This document shows positions 15,694 through 23,934 of a DNA stretch of 37,047 nucleotides, piece by piece. Both the position numbers and the translations under genes were made by a program. The notes beneath the pieces were generated by a model. It saw only the letters and a list, made by a program, of their open reading frames with translations, was not told where the DNA came from and searched no databases. Origin of the DNA: Verrucomicrobiota bacterium (GTDB lineage Bacteria > Verrucomicrobiota > Verrucomicrobiia > Limisphaerales > Fontisphaeraceae); contig JBAXGN010000063.1 in the NCBI GenBank assembly GCA_037139415.1, forward strand, positions 1 through 37,047, written 5' to 3'. The stretch's first letter is position 1. The number at the start of each line of letters is the position of its first letter.

Positions 15694-16899
15694 ATGATGC
15701 AAACACTCGCTACTGTATTACTTAGGCCCGGTGAAGCTGACCGGGTGATGGCTGGACATCCTTGGATTTACCAGGGCTCCATTCTGCGCATGACCCAAGC
15801 GGCTGCCGATGGGGACATCGTTCAGGTTAAAGACCATCGTCAACGACTATTGGGGATTGGCTTCTACAATTCCAAATCCAAAATCCAGGTGCGCATGCTG
15901 GAGCCGGATCGGGTGGAGATCAATGCTGCCTGGTTTGAGCAGAAAATCCGTCAGGCGCTGGCCTTGCGCAAGCGTCTGATGCCGGGCGCCACTTCCTTCC
16001 GCGTGGTGAATGCCGAGAGTGATTTTCTGAGCGGACTCATTGTGGATTTATACGAGGACGTGCTGGTGCTGCAAACCTCTTCGCTGGGCATGGACCGTCG
16101 CAAACCGTTGATTTTGGATGCGCTGGAGAAAATTTTCAACCCCCGCGCCGTGGTGGAACGCAATGAGATGACCTCGCGCAAGTTTGAAGGGCTGCCGGAT
16201 GCCAATGGGTTGCTGGTCGGTGAGTTGGAGGGTGAAGTTCAGGTGCGGCTCAACAAGCTGACCTTTGCCACCAATCTGTTGAGCGGCCACAAGACCGGCC
16301 TGTATCTGGATCAACAGTCTAATTATGAACTAACCTCGCACTTTGCCCGGGGCGGGCAGGTGCTGGACTGCTTCACCTTCCTGGGTGGTTTTGCGCTGCA
16401 TGCCGCGCGGGCTGGGGCGGCGCATGTTCACGCGTTGGACCAAAGTGCCGACGCTTTGGATGCCGCTACGCGCAATGCCAAGGCGAATGGGTTGGAGCAC
16501 AAATGCACCTTCGAGGCCGCCAATGTCTTTGATTGGCTTAAGGCGAAAACCGTCGCGCGTCCGAATGAGAAGGTTATTCCTCAGTTTGATCTGATCATTC
16601 TTGATCCACCTTCGTTCACCCGCAATCGCGCTTCGGTGCCGGATGCGCTGCGCGGCTACAAGGAAGTCCATCTTCGCGCGTTGAAACTGCTCAAGACGGG
16701 GGGCACGCTGGCGACCTTCTGCTGTTCGCATCATGTGGATGCGCAACTGTTCCAGCAAGTTATTCTGGATGCCGCCTTTGATTGCCACCGGGTATTGCGG
16801 CGCATAACGGCTTTTTCGCAATCGCCCGACCATCCCGTGTTGCCATCCGTTCCCGAGACGGAGTACCTGAAGGGGTTTGCCTTTGAAATTGCGCGCTGA
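15694..16899 (+). CDS. rlmI: RlmI-like 23S rRNA cytosine-C5 methyltransferase
   Basis: The product has 401 residues from the ATG at 15694 (a second ATG follows at once). The N-terminal PUA domain includes RVMAGHPWIYQGSI and GIGFYNSKSKIQVRML. A middle domain contains SGLIVDLYEDVLVLQ, and the SAM-binding Rossmann domain begins at VLDCFTFLGGFALHAARAGA with the catalytic ILDPPSFTRNR near residue 305 and FCCSHHVDA near 345, which carries the catalytic Cys. The family methylates C1962 of 23S rRNA (E. coli numbering). Family assignment is firm; the exact target is by family. An intrinsic-terminator-like hairpin follows 24 bases after the stop. Confidence 0.88.
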   Translation: MMQTLATVLLRPGEADRVMAGHPWIYQGSILRMTQAAADGDIVQVKDHRQRLLGIGFYNSKSKIQVRMLEPDRVEINAAWFEQKIRQALALRKRLMPGATSFRVVNAESDFLSGLIVDLYEDVLVLQTSSLGMDRRKPLILDALEKIFNPRAVVERNEMTSRKFEGLPDANGLLVGELEGEVQVRLNKLTFATNLLSGHKTGLYLDQQSNYELTSHFARGGQVLDCFTFLGGFALHAARAGAAHVHALDQSADALDAATRNAKANGLEHKCTFEAANVFDWLKAKTVARPNEKVIPQFDLIILDPPSFTRNRASVPDALRGYKEVHLRALKLLKTGGTLATFCCSHHVDAQLFQQVILDAAFDCHRVLRRITAFSQSPDHPVLPSVPETEYLKGFAFEIAR

Positions 16900-16923
16900 T
16901 TGAAGTCGGAAATCAAAAAAACA

Positions 16924-16961
16924 GGCAGGTTAAAACGAGTTTAACCTGCCATTTTTCTGCC
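16924..16961 (+). terminator. Terminator-like hairpin, copy of the dispersed element
   Basis: The perfect 11-bp stem GGCAGGTTAAA (16924-16934) and TTTAACCTGCC (16940-16950) has a 5-base loop ACGAG and is followed by ATTTTTCTGCC. It sits 24 bases past the rlmI stop and belongs to the same repeat family as 14183-14230, suggesting the repeat has been recruited as a terminator. Confidence 0.65.
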
Positions 16962-17079
16962 TAAATTTCCGGGGGCGGATTTCTGCCAGAATGGCGGTAA
17001 TGGGTAAACCACCAACTCCTGCTGATTTGATTCAATACAGCAGAATACACAACGTCGCTCCGTTGGTTGCCGACGCCCT

Positions 17080-17505
17080 TTATGCGCCTAGCTCGATGAT
17101 TTTCTTTTTACGTCCTCGCTTGGGCTTTTCCGTGTCCAGTTGGGGCGCTTCCACGGCAGGGGGCGCACCTGCCGGTGGGGGAGCTGGCAAATACAAGTAC
17201 CGGCCACACGTGGCACAGAGTTGGATGTCTTCGCCGCGCCGAACGATGTTCACCGTCCCGACCGGAATGGACGTGTGACATCCGGCGCACACGCCGTTGC
17301 GCACTTCGGCGATGCTGCGTTTGCCTCTTAAGCGCATCCGGTCATGGTGACCGATGATGACCGGCAGAATTTTTGCCCGTAGGGCCTCAATCTGCGCTTT
17401 GAGTTCTGGTTTGGGTTCTTGCTTTGGTTTCAGTTCCGCTATTTCGTCTTCAAGAGTATGGAGCTGCTGCAAAGCTCGTATTGTATCTTCACAAATACTG
17501 CTCAT
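17080..17505 (-). CDS. Coiled-coil zinc-ribbon protein (C4-type)
   Basis: The product has 141 residues from the ATG at 17505 (a TTG 36 bases upstream is possible). The N-terminal half is a helical, coiled-coil region (RALQQLHTLEDEIAELKPK). The C-terminal half has a four-Cys zinc ribbon: VCAGCHTSIP and LCATCGRYLYL, with the conserved MRLRGKRSIAEVRNGVCAGC before it. The family (zf-RING_7 type) is widespread; some members bind nucleic acid or help translation. The tail is rich in Pro, then Lys/Arg (KPKRGRKKK). It is divergent from the methyltransferase-glycosyltransferase gene. Confidence 0.82.
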   Translation of the reverse strand: MSSICEDTIRALQQLHTLEDEIAELKPKQEPKPELKAQIEALRAKILPVIIGHHDRMRLRGKRSIAEVRNGVCAGCHTSIPVGTVNIVRRGEDIQLCATCGRYLYLPAPPPAGAPPAVEAPQLDTEKPKRGRKKKIIELGA

Positions 17506-17679
17506 GGGAGTTAAATTAGATTGATGGCGCGGGTTTATCAATTTATTTCGCTAAACTTTTTTTGGCATTATTGACGCAATATACAATAGTAGCAGGTGAC
17601 AGTATGGTTACATGGTTTCTCCTCAGTTTACGCCGTTTTTTGCTGTCTTTTGCTCATTGTGACGGTAAAATGACATGCC

Positions 17680-19095
17680 ATGACGGATCGGAAAGCGTTT
17701 TATGAAGCGCGGGCGGCGTTCCGCGCCAAGGAAGTCAACCGGCATTACCACCGGTTGCTGAAGGGGTATTATCGTTTTCTTATTCCGCCCGGCGTGCGGG
17801 TACTGGAAGTGGGGTGCGGGTTGGGGGATTTGCTGGCGGCGGTCGAGCCGTCGTGTGGCGTTGGGGTGGATTTCAGCCCCGCCATGATTACTCAAGCCAG
17901 GCAACGGCATCCTTCGCTCCAGTTCGAGGTGGCCGAGGCTTTGGCGGTTCCCACCGGAGAGACGTTTGATTATATCATTCTATCCGATTTGGTGAATGAT
18001 CTGCCGGATGTCCAGTCACTGTTGGAGAAACTGCGCCAGTGCAGCCATTCCAAGACGCGGATCGTGCTTAATTTCTATAATAACGTCTGGCGCCCCATTC
18101 TGGGCCTGGCGGAAGTCCTCAATTTTAAAGCCCCCACGCCATCCCAGAACTGGCTCTCCAGTGATGATTTGAAGAACCTGTTGCACCTCGCTGGTTGGGA
18201 AATCGTGAAGACGGATACCCGTATCCTCTGGCCGGTGTACACCCCCTTATGGGGTGGGTTCATGAACCGGTTCATCGCGCCATTACTGCATTCGCTTTGT
18301 TTGACGGTGTTTATGGTGGCTCGGCCCAAACCGGACGTATCGCGAGATAAACAGTATTCCTGTTCCGTGATTATTCCGGCGCGAAACGAAGCCGGTAACA
18401 TCGAGCCGGCGGTATTGCGGACCCCGGAATTGGGGCAGGGCACCGAGATCATCTTTATTGAAGGTCATTCCAAAGATAACACTTGGGAAGAGATTCACCG
18501 GGTAAAGGCCAAATATCCTCAGCGTAATATCAAGGTGCTTAAACAGCAGAGCAAAGGCAAAGGCGGTGCGGTTCGGGAGGCATTCACGCAGGCCACCGGG
18601 GATTTGTTGTTTATTCTGGACGCGGATCTTACCATGCCGCCCGAGGAGTTGCCGAAATTCTATGAGGTGGCGCGCAGCGGCACGGCGGATTTCGTCAACG
18701 GGGTGCGCTTGGTGTATCCCATGGAGCATGAGGCTATGCGTTTTCTGAACATGGTGGGCAATAAGTTTTTTTCCATGGCGTTCAGTGCGTTGTTGGGACA
18801 ATCCATCAAGGACACCCTGTGCGGCACCAAAGTGATGTTCCGCGCCGACTATGAACTGATCGCGAAGAACCGCGTGTACTTCGGCGATTTTGATCCGTTC
18901 GGTGACTTTGACCTGTTGTTTGGCGCGGCCAAGTTGAACCTGCGCATCCTCGATCTGCCGATCCGTTACCGCGCCCGCACTTATGGCCAGACTCAGATTG
19001 AACGCTGGAAACATGGCTGGTTGTTACTGCGCATGACTTGGTTCGCCGCCCGCCGGTTGAAGTTCATTACCGGCCCACCGGATGCCAGCGGGTAA
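17680..19095 (+). CDS. Methyltransferase-glycosyltransferase (GT2) fusion
   Basis: The product has 471 residues. Residues 1-210 are a class I SAM-dependent methyltransferase, with motif I VLEVGCGLGDLLAAVEP at about 41-57 and FDYIILSDLVNDLPD. Residues about 225-465 are a family 2 glycosyltransferase: SVIIPARNEAGNIEP, FIEGHSKDNTWEEI, the KGKGGAVREAFTQATGD loop, the nucleotide-sugar DAD motif in FILDADLTMPPEELP, and DTLCGTKVMFR. There is no clear membrane anchor. The GT2 part resembles dolichol-phosphate-mannose-synthase-like enzymes, which move a sugar onto a lipid carrier. Such fusions suggest a role in cell-surface glycan or lipid modification. It stands alone, followed by a Tat-exported oxidoreductase. 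Confidence 0.88.
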   Translation: MTDRKAFYEARAAFRAKEVNRHYHRLLKGYYRFLIPPGVRVLEVGCGLGDLLAAVEPSCGVGVDFSPAMITQARQRHPSLQFEVAEALAVPTGETFDYIILSDLVNDLPDVQSLLEKLRQCSHSKTRIVLNFYNNVWRPILGLAEVLNFKAPTPSQNWLSSDDLKNLLHLAGWEIVKTDTRILWPVYTPLWGGFMNRFIAPLLHSLCLTVFMVARPKPDVSRDKQYSCSVIIPARNEAGNIEPAVLRTPELGQGTEIIFIEGHSKDNTWEEIHRVKAKYPQRNIKVLKQQSKGKGGAVREAFTQATGDLLFILDADLTMPPEELPKFYEVARSGTADFVNGVRLVYPMEHEAMRFLNMVGNKFFSMAFSALLGQSIKDTLCGTKVMFRADYELIAKNRVYFGDFDPFGDFDLLFGAAKLNLRILDLPIRYRARTYGQTQIERWKHGWLLLRMTWFAARRLKFITGPPDASG

Positions 19096-19164
19096 TTTCC
19101 CCATTCCATATTAGCTTGAATTATTTCGCCACCGATGTCATCTAAAGACGAATCGTTTAAACGC

Positions 19165-20469
19165 ATGAATACAAATATATCGCTAAATCGCCGGTCTTTC
19201 TTAAAACGCTCGGCTCTGGCAGGGGCCGTATTGAGCGTTCCCACCATCGTCCCGTCCTCCGTGTTCGGGCAGAACGCGCCCAATAGCCGCATCGGCATCG
19301 GGTTGGTTGGCATGGGGTTGATGATGGGTGGCCATCAGGGGAACATGCTGGGGCGTCCCGACACCCAGGTCCTGGCGGTCTGCGATGTGGATCGCTCCAA
19401 ACGCGAAAAGCAAAAGGCCGCGGTCGAGCAGAGTTACGCCAGCAAAAAGGGTGTGGGCACCTATAAAGGATGCGATGCCTATAATGAATACGAGAAAGTC
19501 ATTGCGCGGGACGACATTGACGCCGTGGTGGTGGTGACGCCCGATCATTGGCACGCCATTATTTCCGTGGCCGCCATGCGTGCCGGCAAGGATGTGTATG
19601 TGCAGAAACCGATGACCCTGACTGTGCGCGAAGGGCGGATCATGAGCGATGTGGCCAAGCAGTACGGTCGCATTCTGCAAGTTGGCTCACAACAGCGTTC
19701 CGAACGCGCGTTCCGTAAAGCCTGCGAAATCGTGCGCAATGGTTGGATTGGCAAGGTGCATACCGTCCATACCAGTCTCGGCGAATTTCCTGCGCCGCAG
19801 TCGCTGCCGGAACAACCGATTCCCGAGGGTTTCGACTACGATCGCTGGTTGGGGCCCACGCCGTGGCATCCGTACAACGAAGCGCGGGTAAAAGGCAATT
19901 ACGGCGGCGGTTGGCGCTGCTTTTGGGAGTACGGTTCGCGCAAGAACGGCGACTGGGGCGCTCACCATTTCGACATTATCCAATGGGCGCTGGGCATGGA
20001 CGATTCCGGTCCGGTGGAGTTCATTCCCAAAGGCTATCAAGGGACAGAGTTTCAAACGCACATTTACGCCACCGGCACCAAGGTTTTGCGGACCGATGGC
20101 AAGGTGAAAATGGGCCACATGATTCATTTCATGGGTGAAAAGGGCGAAGTGCTCGTCAGTCGCGGCGACCGGCTCGACACGTTTCCGGAGAATCTCAAGC
20201 CGCAACCGGTGGGGCCCGGCGAGATCAAGCTGTACGAAGTCGCCAGCGGCCACGAAGCCAATTGGGTGGAGTGCATCAAAACGCGCAAAACGCCGATTTG
20301 CACCGCCGAGATCGGGCATCGCACGGCGACCATCTGCCATTTGAGCGGCATCGCCGAACGCCTGGGCCGCCCCATGAAGTGGGACCCGGCCAAGGAAGAA
20401 ATCATCGGCGACGTCGAAGCCAGCCGCTGGCTGGACCGTCCGCGCCGTGCGCCATACGTGCTCATCTAA
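19165..20469 (+). CDS. Tat-exported Gfo/Idh/MocA family oxidoreductase
   Basis: The product has 434 residues from the ATG at 19165; an ATG at 19135 adds ten residues. The N-terminus is a twin-arginine signal (NRRSFLKRSALAGAVLSVP) cut near VFGQNAP. The NAD(P)-binding fold follows (IGIGLVGMGLMMGGHQ, AVCDVDRSKREK), then VVVVTPDHWHAIISVAAMRAG, the QKPMTLTVREGRI motif that carries the catalytic Lys, and the C-terminal WGAHHFDIIQWALG. These enzymes oxidise or reduce sugars and related compounds. Tat export of a folded, cofactor-loaded enzyme is common in Verrucomicrobia and Planctomycetes. The next gene, 41 bases downstream, is an exported HEAT-repeat protein and is probably in the same operon. Confidence 0.9.
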   Translation: MNTNISLNRRSFLKRSALAGAVLSVPTIVPSSVFGQNAPNSRIGIGLVGMGLMMGGHQGNMLGRPDTQVLAVCDVDRSKREKQKAAVEQSYASKKGVGTYKGCDAYNEYEKVIARDDIDAVVVVTPDHWHAIISVAAMRAGKDVYVQKPMTLTVREGRIMSDVAKQYGRILQVGSQQRSERAFRKACEIVRNGWIGKVHTVHTSLGEFPAPQSLPEQPIPEGFDYDRWLGPTPWHPYNEARVKGNYGGGWRCFWEYGSRKNGDWGAHHFDIIQWALGMDDSGPVEFIPKGYQGTEFQTHIYATGTKVLRTDGKVKMGHMIHFMGEKGEVLVSRGDRLDTFPENLKPQPVGPGEIKLYEVASGHEANWVECIKTRKTPICTAEIGHRTATICHLSGIAERLGRPMKWDPAKEEIIGDVEASRWLDRPRRAPYVLI

Positions 20470-20510
20470 TTCGCAACAAACCCTGGCATTCAATGAACCG
20501 GAATAACGCT

Positions 20511-22544
20511 ATGAAGAAACAACTTTTCGCTCTTTTAACCGTCGGCGCGATGGCCACCACCGTCTTTGCCGCTGCGGACGACAAAATCAATAAAATCAAC
20601 GAACTCATCCCCCAGATCGCGGCCGACAAGGTTGAGGATCGCTATGCCCCGCAGATTGAGTTGCAACTGCTCTGTGCGGACGCTTCCAAGCCCGGCGCAG
20701 AGGCAGAACGCGCCACCGTGGCCAAGTACCTGTCCACCAAAGCGGCGGATGCCTCTGTGAAGCAGCCCGCGCGCGTGTGGATTGTACGCCAGTTGGAACG
20801 CATGGGCTCCGCCGAATGCGTCAGCACGCTCGCCACCTTGTTGAAAGACCAGGATGCCGAACTCAAGGAAACCGCCCGGCGCGCGCTGGAGAAGAATCCC
20901 GCGCCCACCGCCAGCGAACCGCTGCGCAATGCGCTGAAGAGCGGCGGCACGCCGGAATGGCAGATTGGCCTGATGCGTTCGCTTGGGGAACGTCGCGACA
21001 CGGAATCCGTGCCGCTGCTCGCTGCCAAATTGAATGATCCCGCCCCGGGAGTGGCTGCGGTTGCCGCCATGAATCTGGGAAATATTGGTGGCGACGCCGC
21101 CGTCCAAGCGCTTACCGCCGCGCTGGATAAAAAGACGACTGGTGCTGCCGATGCGCTGATCCTGGCCGCCAACCAACTTCTCAAGGAAGGCAAGGGCAAC
21201 CAGGCTAAACCGCTGTACGAAACCGTCCTCAAGAGCCAGTCTTCCGCACGCGGTGCGGGTTTGTTCGGCTTGGCACGGGCGGATGCCGCCGGCACGGAGA
21301 AGCGGATCACGGAAGCATTGGCGGGCAACGACGTAAAGCTGCAACAAGCCGTCCTCAGTGCGGCGGTGGTGGTATATGTCGGTAAATTAACGCCCGCCCT
21401 CGCCGCTATGGTACCCACGCTGGCACCGACGATCAAAGGCCAGGTCATCCGTGTGTTGGACGCTTCCGCTGAAAAAACCGTGATTACTGCCACGGCGGAT
21501 GCGGATGAATCAGTGCGCGTTGCGGCACTCGAATCGCTTGGCAAGATTGGAACGGCGAGCGCCGTGCCTGCGCTGCTCAAAGCCTCCGCTGGTGACGCCG
21601 CTGAAGATAAAAAGGCCGCCGAATGGGCGCTGGCGCGCATTGCTGGCGCGGGTGCGCTGCCGGCCATCGAGAAACAAGCGGCGGAAGGCGACGCCAAATT
21701 GCGCGCTGCCGCCATTGGTGCCTTGGCCTCCCAATTCGACAAAGCCGCGTTGCCTGCCGTGTTGAAATACGCAGCGGATACGGATGCCACTGTGAACAAG
21801 GCGGCCTTCACCGCGCTGAAACGCGTGGGTACGGACAACGAGATTGAAGGGTTGGCCAAGCTCGCCATCACGGATAAAAGCGCCAGTGCGGTGGAAGCGT
21901 TGCAAGCCGTGGTGGGCCGTGCGACGGACAAACCCGGCGCGCTCAAGAAACTCAGCGCCATCGCCGCCGGGGCGGATGCCAAAGGGCAGGGGGCCTATCT
22001 GGACATTCTCACCGGTATGGGTGGCAACGAGGCGATGAACGAAGTGGTGAAAGCCACCGATAGCAAAGACGCCGACGTGCGCGACGGAGCCGTCCGCGCC
22101 CTCAGCAAATGGCCGGAATTTGTCGCGACGAAAAAACTGGCGGACATCGCTGCCGATGCCAACGCCTTGCCCAAACATCAAATTCTGGCTGTGCGCGGTA
22201 TCGCCCGCCTCGTGGATTCCTGTGACAAGGAACCCGCCCAAGCCCGCATTGACGCCGCCCTGAACGCCTTCAAGCTGGCCAAGCGGCCGGACGAGAAAAA
22301 GATCGCGCTGGCGGCGCTGGCCACCGTCGCTGATAAAAAATCCGTGACCGCCTTCAAGACCCTGCTGGCGGGCGCGGAACTCAAGGAAAACGTCGGATTG
22401 GCTGCTGCTGCTCTGGCGAACAACCTCATCAAGCCCAACAAAGGCGCGGCCAAGGAACTGGCCACCTCGTTGGTCAAAGCCAGCATCTCGGAGGCTGTGA
22501 ATAAGAAGGCCAACGCGGTGCTGCAAAAGATCGAGGCAAAATAA
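20511..22544 (+). CDS. Exported HEAT-repeat protein
   Basis: The product has 677 residues from the ATG at 20511 (MKKQLFALLTVGAMATTVFA, a normal Sec signal peptide). An ATG at 20493 is possible but gives a poorer signal. The mature protein is an array of HEAT-like helical repeats, for example VWIVRQLERMGSAECVSTLA, VAAVAAMNLGNIGGDAAVQA, VRVAALESLGKIGTASAVPA and VRDGAVRALSKWP. It has no catalytic motif and is rich in Ala and Lys. It should act in the periplasm as a binding scaffold. It probably works with the oxidoreductase upstream, since such pairs are common in these phyla; that is inference. Confidence 0.82.
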   Translation: MKKQLFALLTVGAMATTVFAAADDKINKINELIPQIAADKVEDRYAPQIELQLLCADASKPGAEAERATVAKYLSTKAADASVKQPARVWIVRQLERMGSAECVSTLATLLKDQDAELKETARRALEKNPAPTASEPLRNALKSGGTPEWQIGLMRSLGERRDTESVPLLAAKLNDPAPGVAAVAAMNLGNIGGDAAVQALTAALDKKTTGAADALILAANQLLKEGKGNQAKPLYETVLKSQSSARGAGLFGLARADAAGTEKRITEALAGNDVKLQQAVLSAAVVVYVGKLTPALAAMVPTLAPTIKGQVIRVLDASAEKTVITATADADESVRVAALESLGKIGTASAVPALLKASAGDAAEDKKAAEWALARIAGAGALPAIEKQAAEGDAKLRAAAIGALASQFDKAALPAVLKYAADTDATVNKAAFTALKRVGTDNEIEGLAKLAITDKSASAVEALQAVVGRATDKPGALKKLSAIAAGADAKGQGAYLDILTGMGGNEAMNEVVKATDSKDADVRDGAVRALSKWPEFVATKKLADIAADANALPKHQILAVRGIARLVDSCDKEPAQARIDAALNAFKLAKRPDEKKIALAALATVADKKSVTAFKTLLAGAELKENVGLAAAALANNLIKPNKGAAKELATSLVKASISEAVNKKANAVLQKIEAK

Positions 22545-22693
22545 GCGATTGCCATCCCCCCTCGGGCTGTCAGCGTAGCATCGGTGAGTCGGGAATATAG
22601 TAGCCCGACCACCGGAGCGGGCTTCGTGCCAAGGTATGACGAATCTAAAATCCTGGCATTGCCAACGGCTCGCCAGTCTTTTATCATGCCACG
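22545..22693 (+). other. Intergenic spacer with a weak hairpin
   Basis: A short stem AGCCCG ... CGGGCT lies near 22602-22623 without a clear T run. It may end transcription of the HEAT gene. Nothing else is seen. Confidence 0.3.
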
Positions 22694-23890
22694 ATGAATC
22701 GTTTATTTAAATGGGTCATGCTGGGGATGTGCGCGTCGCTGTTGGCTGGTTCCGTTCTCGCCGAGGAACCGGAAGACCAATATGTGCCAATTTACTTGAT
22801 GATGCAGCAGGCGGAAGAATTGGAGCAGGCGGGCTCCGGCACCACGGCCTTGGTCAAATTCCGGGAGGCCCAGGCGCAACTTGATAAACTGCAAACCGCT
22901 TTCCCCCTGTGGAATGCCAAGCTGGTCAGTTTTCGCCAGCGTTATGTCACAGCCAAGATCAGTTCGCTGGAAAAGCAGTATCCCGGCGTTGGGCTGCCCG
23001 CGGCTTCCACGATCACCAATGCGCCCGTGCCCGTCGCCGTCAATGTTCAGGCGCAGGTGGATGAATTGCGCAACCAATTGCGGCAGGCGCTGGCGGATCG
23101 GGAAATTCTTCAAGGCAAACTGCGCGAGGCGTTATCCGTCCAGCCAGCCGCGTCTGATCCCCGCGAATTGGCCAAAGCGGATGAACAAATCCGCCAGTTG
23201 CAAAAGACGAATGACTTATTGCAGGTGGCATTGACTCAGGAGAAAATGCGCGCTGCCAAAATGGTCGGCACCGAGCAGATCGGGGAATTTCAAAAATCGG
23301 TTGAGGACCTGCGCAAAAAACTGGCCGGGCAGATGGAAATTGCGGACGCCTTGGCAAAGGAGAAAGAGGCGCTCCAAAAACAGGTTCGCGGCAAATCCGG
23401 CGCGGTGGGCAAAACCAACGAGGCCGCGCTTAAATCGCTTCAAAACGAACTGGCCGCGGCCAACCGCCAGCTTGAGTCTCAGGAACGCGCCAATCTGGAA
23501 TTGGCCAAAAAAAACGAGGTACTGAAAAAACAACTGCAAGAACGCCAGACGACCGCGCCGGACGCCAGGGAATTGAAGAAAGCTCAGGACATTTTGGCGG
23601 AAACCCAGCGCAAACTCGAACTTCAAAGCCAGTTGGCCGCGGATTACTTAAAAGAGAAATCCGGCCTGGAAAAACAAGTGCGTGATACCGAATCGCGTTT
23701 GGTGAAGATGGCGGATCCGGATGATCTCAAAGCCGCGCAAAGCGCCCTCGCCGAAACCAAAGCCAAGTTGAAGCGGCAAATTTATCTCGCCGACGAATTC
23801 GCAATGCAAAAGGCCGGCTTGCAGGAAAAACTGACGATCTTGGAAAAGGAAAAAGAGATCCTGCAAAAGAAGGTCAAGAATCAGGATTAA
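22694..23890 (+). CDS. Exported coiled-coil protein
   Basis: The product has 398 residues. The N-terminus is a Sec signal peptide (LFKWVMLGMCASLLAGSVLAEEPED). Residues about 25-90 form a helical, TPR-like region (LMMQQAEELEQAGSGTTALVKFREAQAQLDKLQ). From about residue 115 to the end there are long coiled coils with heptad patterns (VDELRNQLRQALADREILQ, LQNELAAANRQLESQERA, LTILEKEKEILQKKV). No enzyme motif is seen. It would be periplasmic and elongated, perhaps a structural or envelope protein. No named family is recognised. Confidence 0.75.
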   Translation: MNRLFKWVMLGMCASLLAGSVLAEEPEDQYVPIYLMMQQAEELEQAGSGTTALVKFREAQAQLDKLQTAFPLWNAKLVSFRQRYVTAKISSLEKQYPGVGLPAASTITNAPVPVAVNVQAQVDELRNQLRQALADREILQGKLREALSVQPAASDPRELAKADEQIRQLQKTNDLLQVALTQEKMRAAKMVGTEQIGEFQKSVEDLRKKLAGQMEIADALAKEKEALQKQVRGKSGAVGKTNEAALKSLQNELAAANRQLESQERANLELAKKNEVLKKQLQERQTTAPDARELKKAQDILAETQRKLELQSQLAADYLKEKSGLEKQVRDTESRLVKMADPDDLKAAQSALAETKAKLKRQIYLADEFAMQKAGLQEKLTILEKEKEILQKKVKNQD

Positions 23891-23934
23891 TTTTCCCTCG
23901 TTTTACCGTCAACGTGCGCTATGATATGGCTGCC

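Noticed and set aside
20642-21982. 446-codon open frame antisense to the HEAT-repeat gene
   Set aside because: It is a mirror of an Ala-rich coding sequence; the Ala/Ser-rich translation is typical of such shadows.
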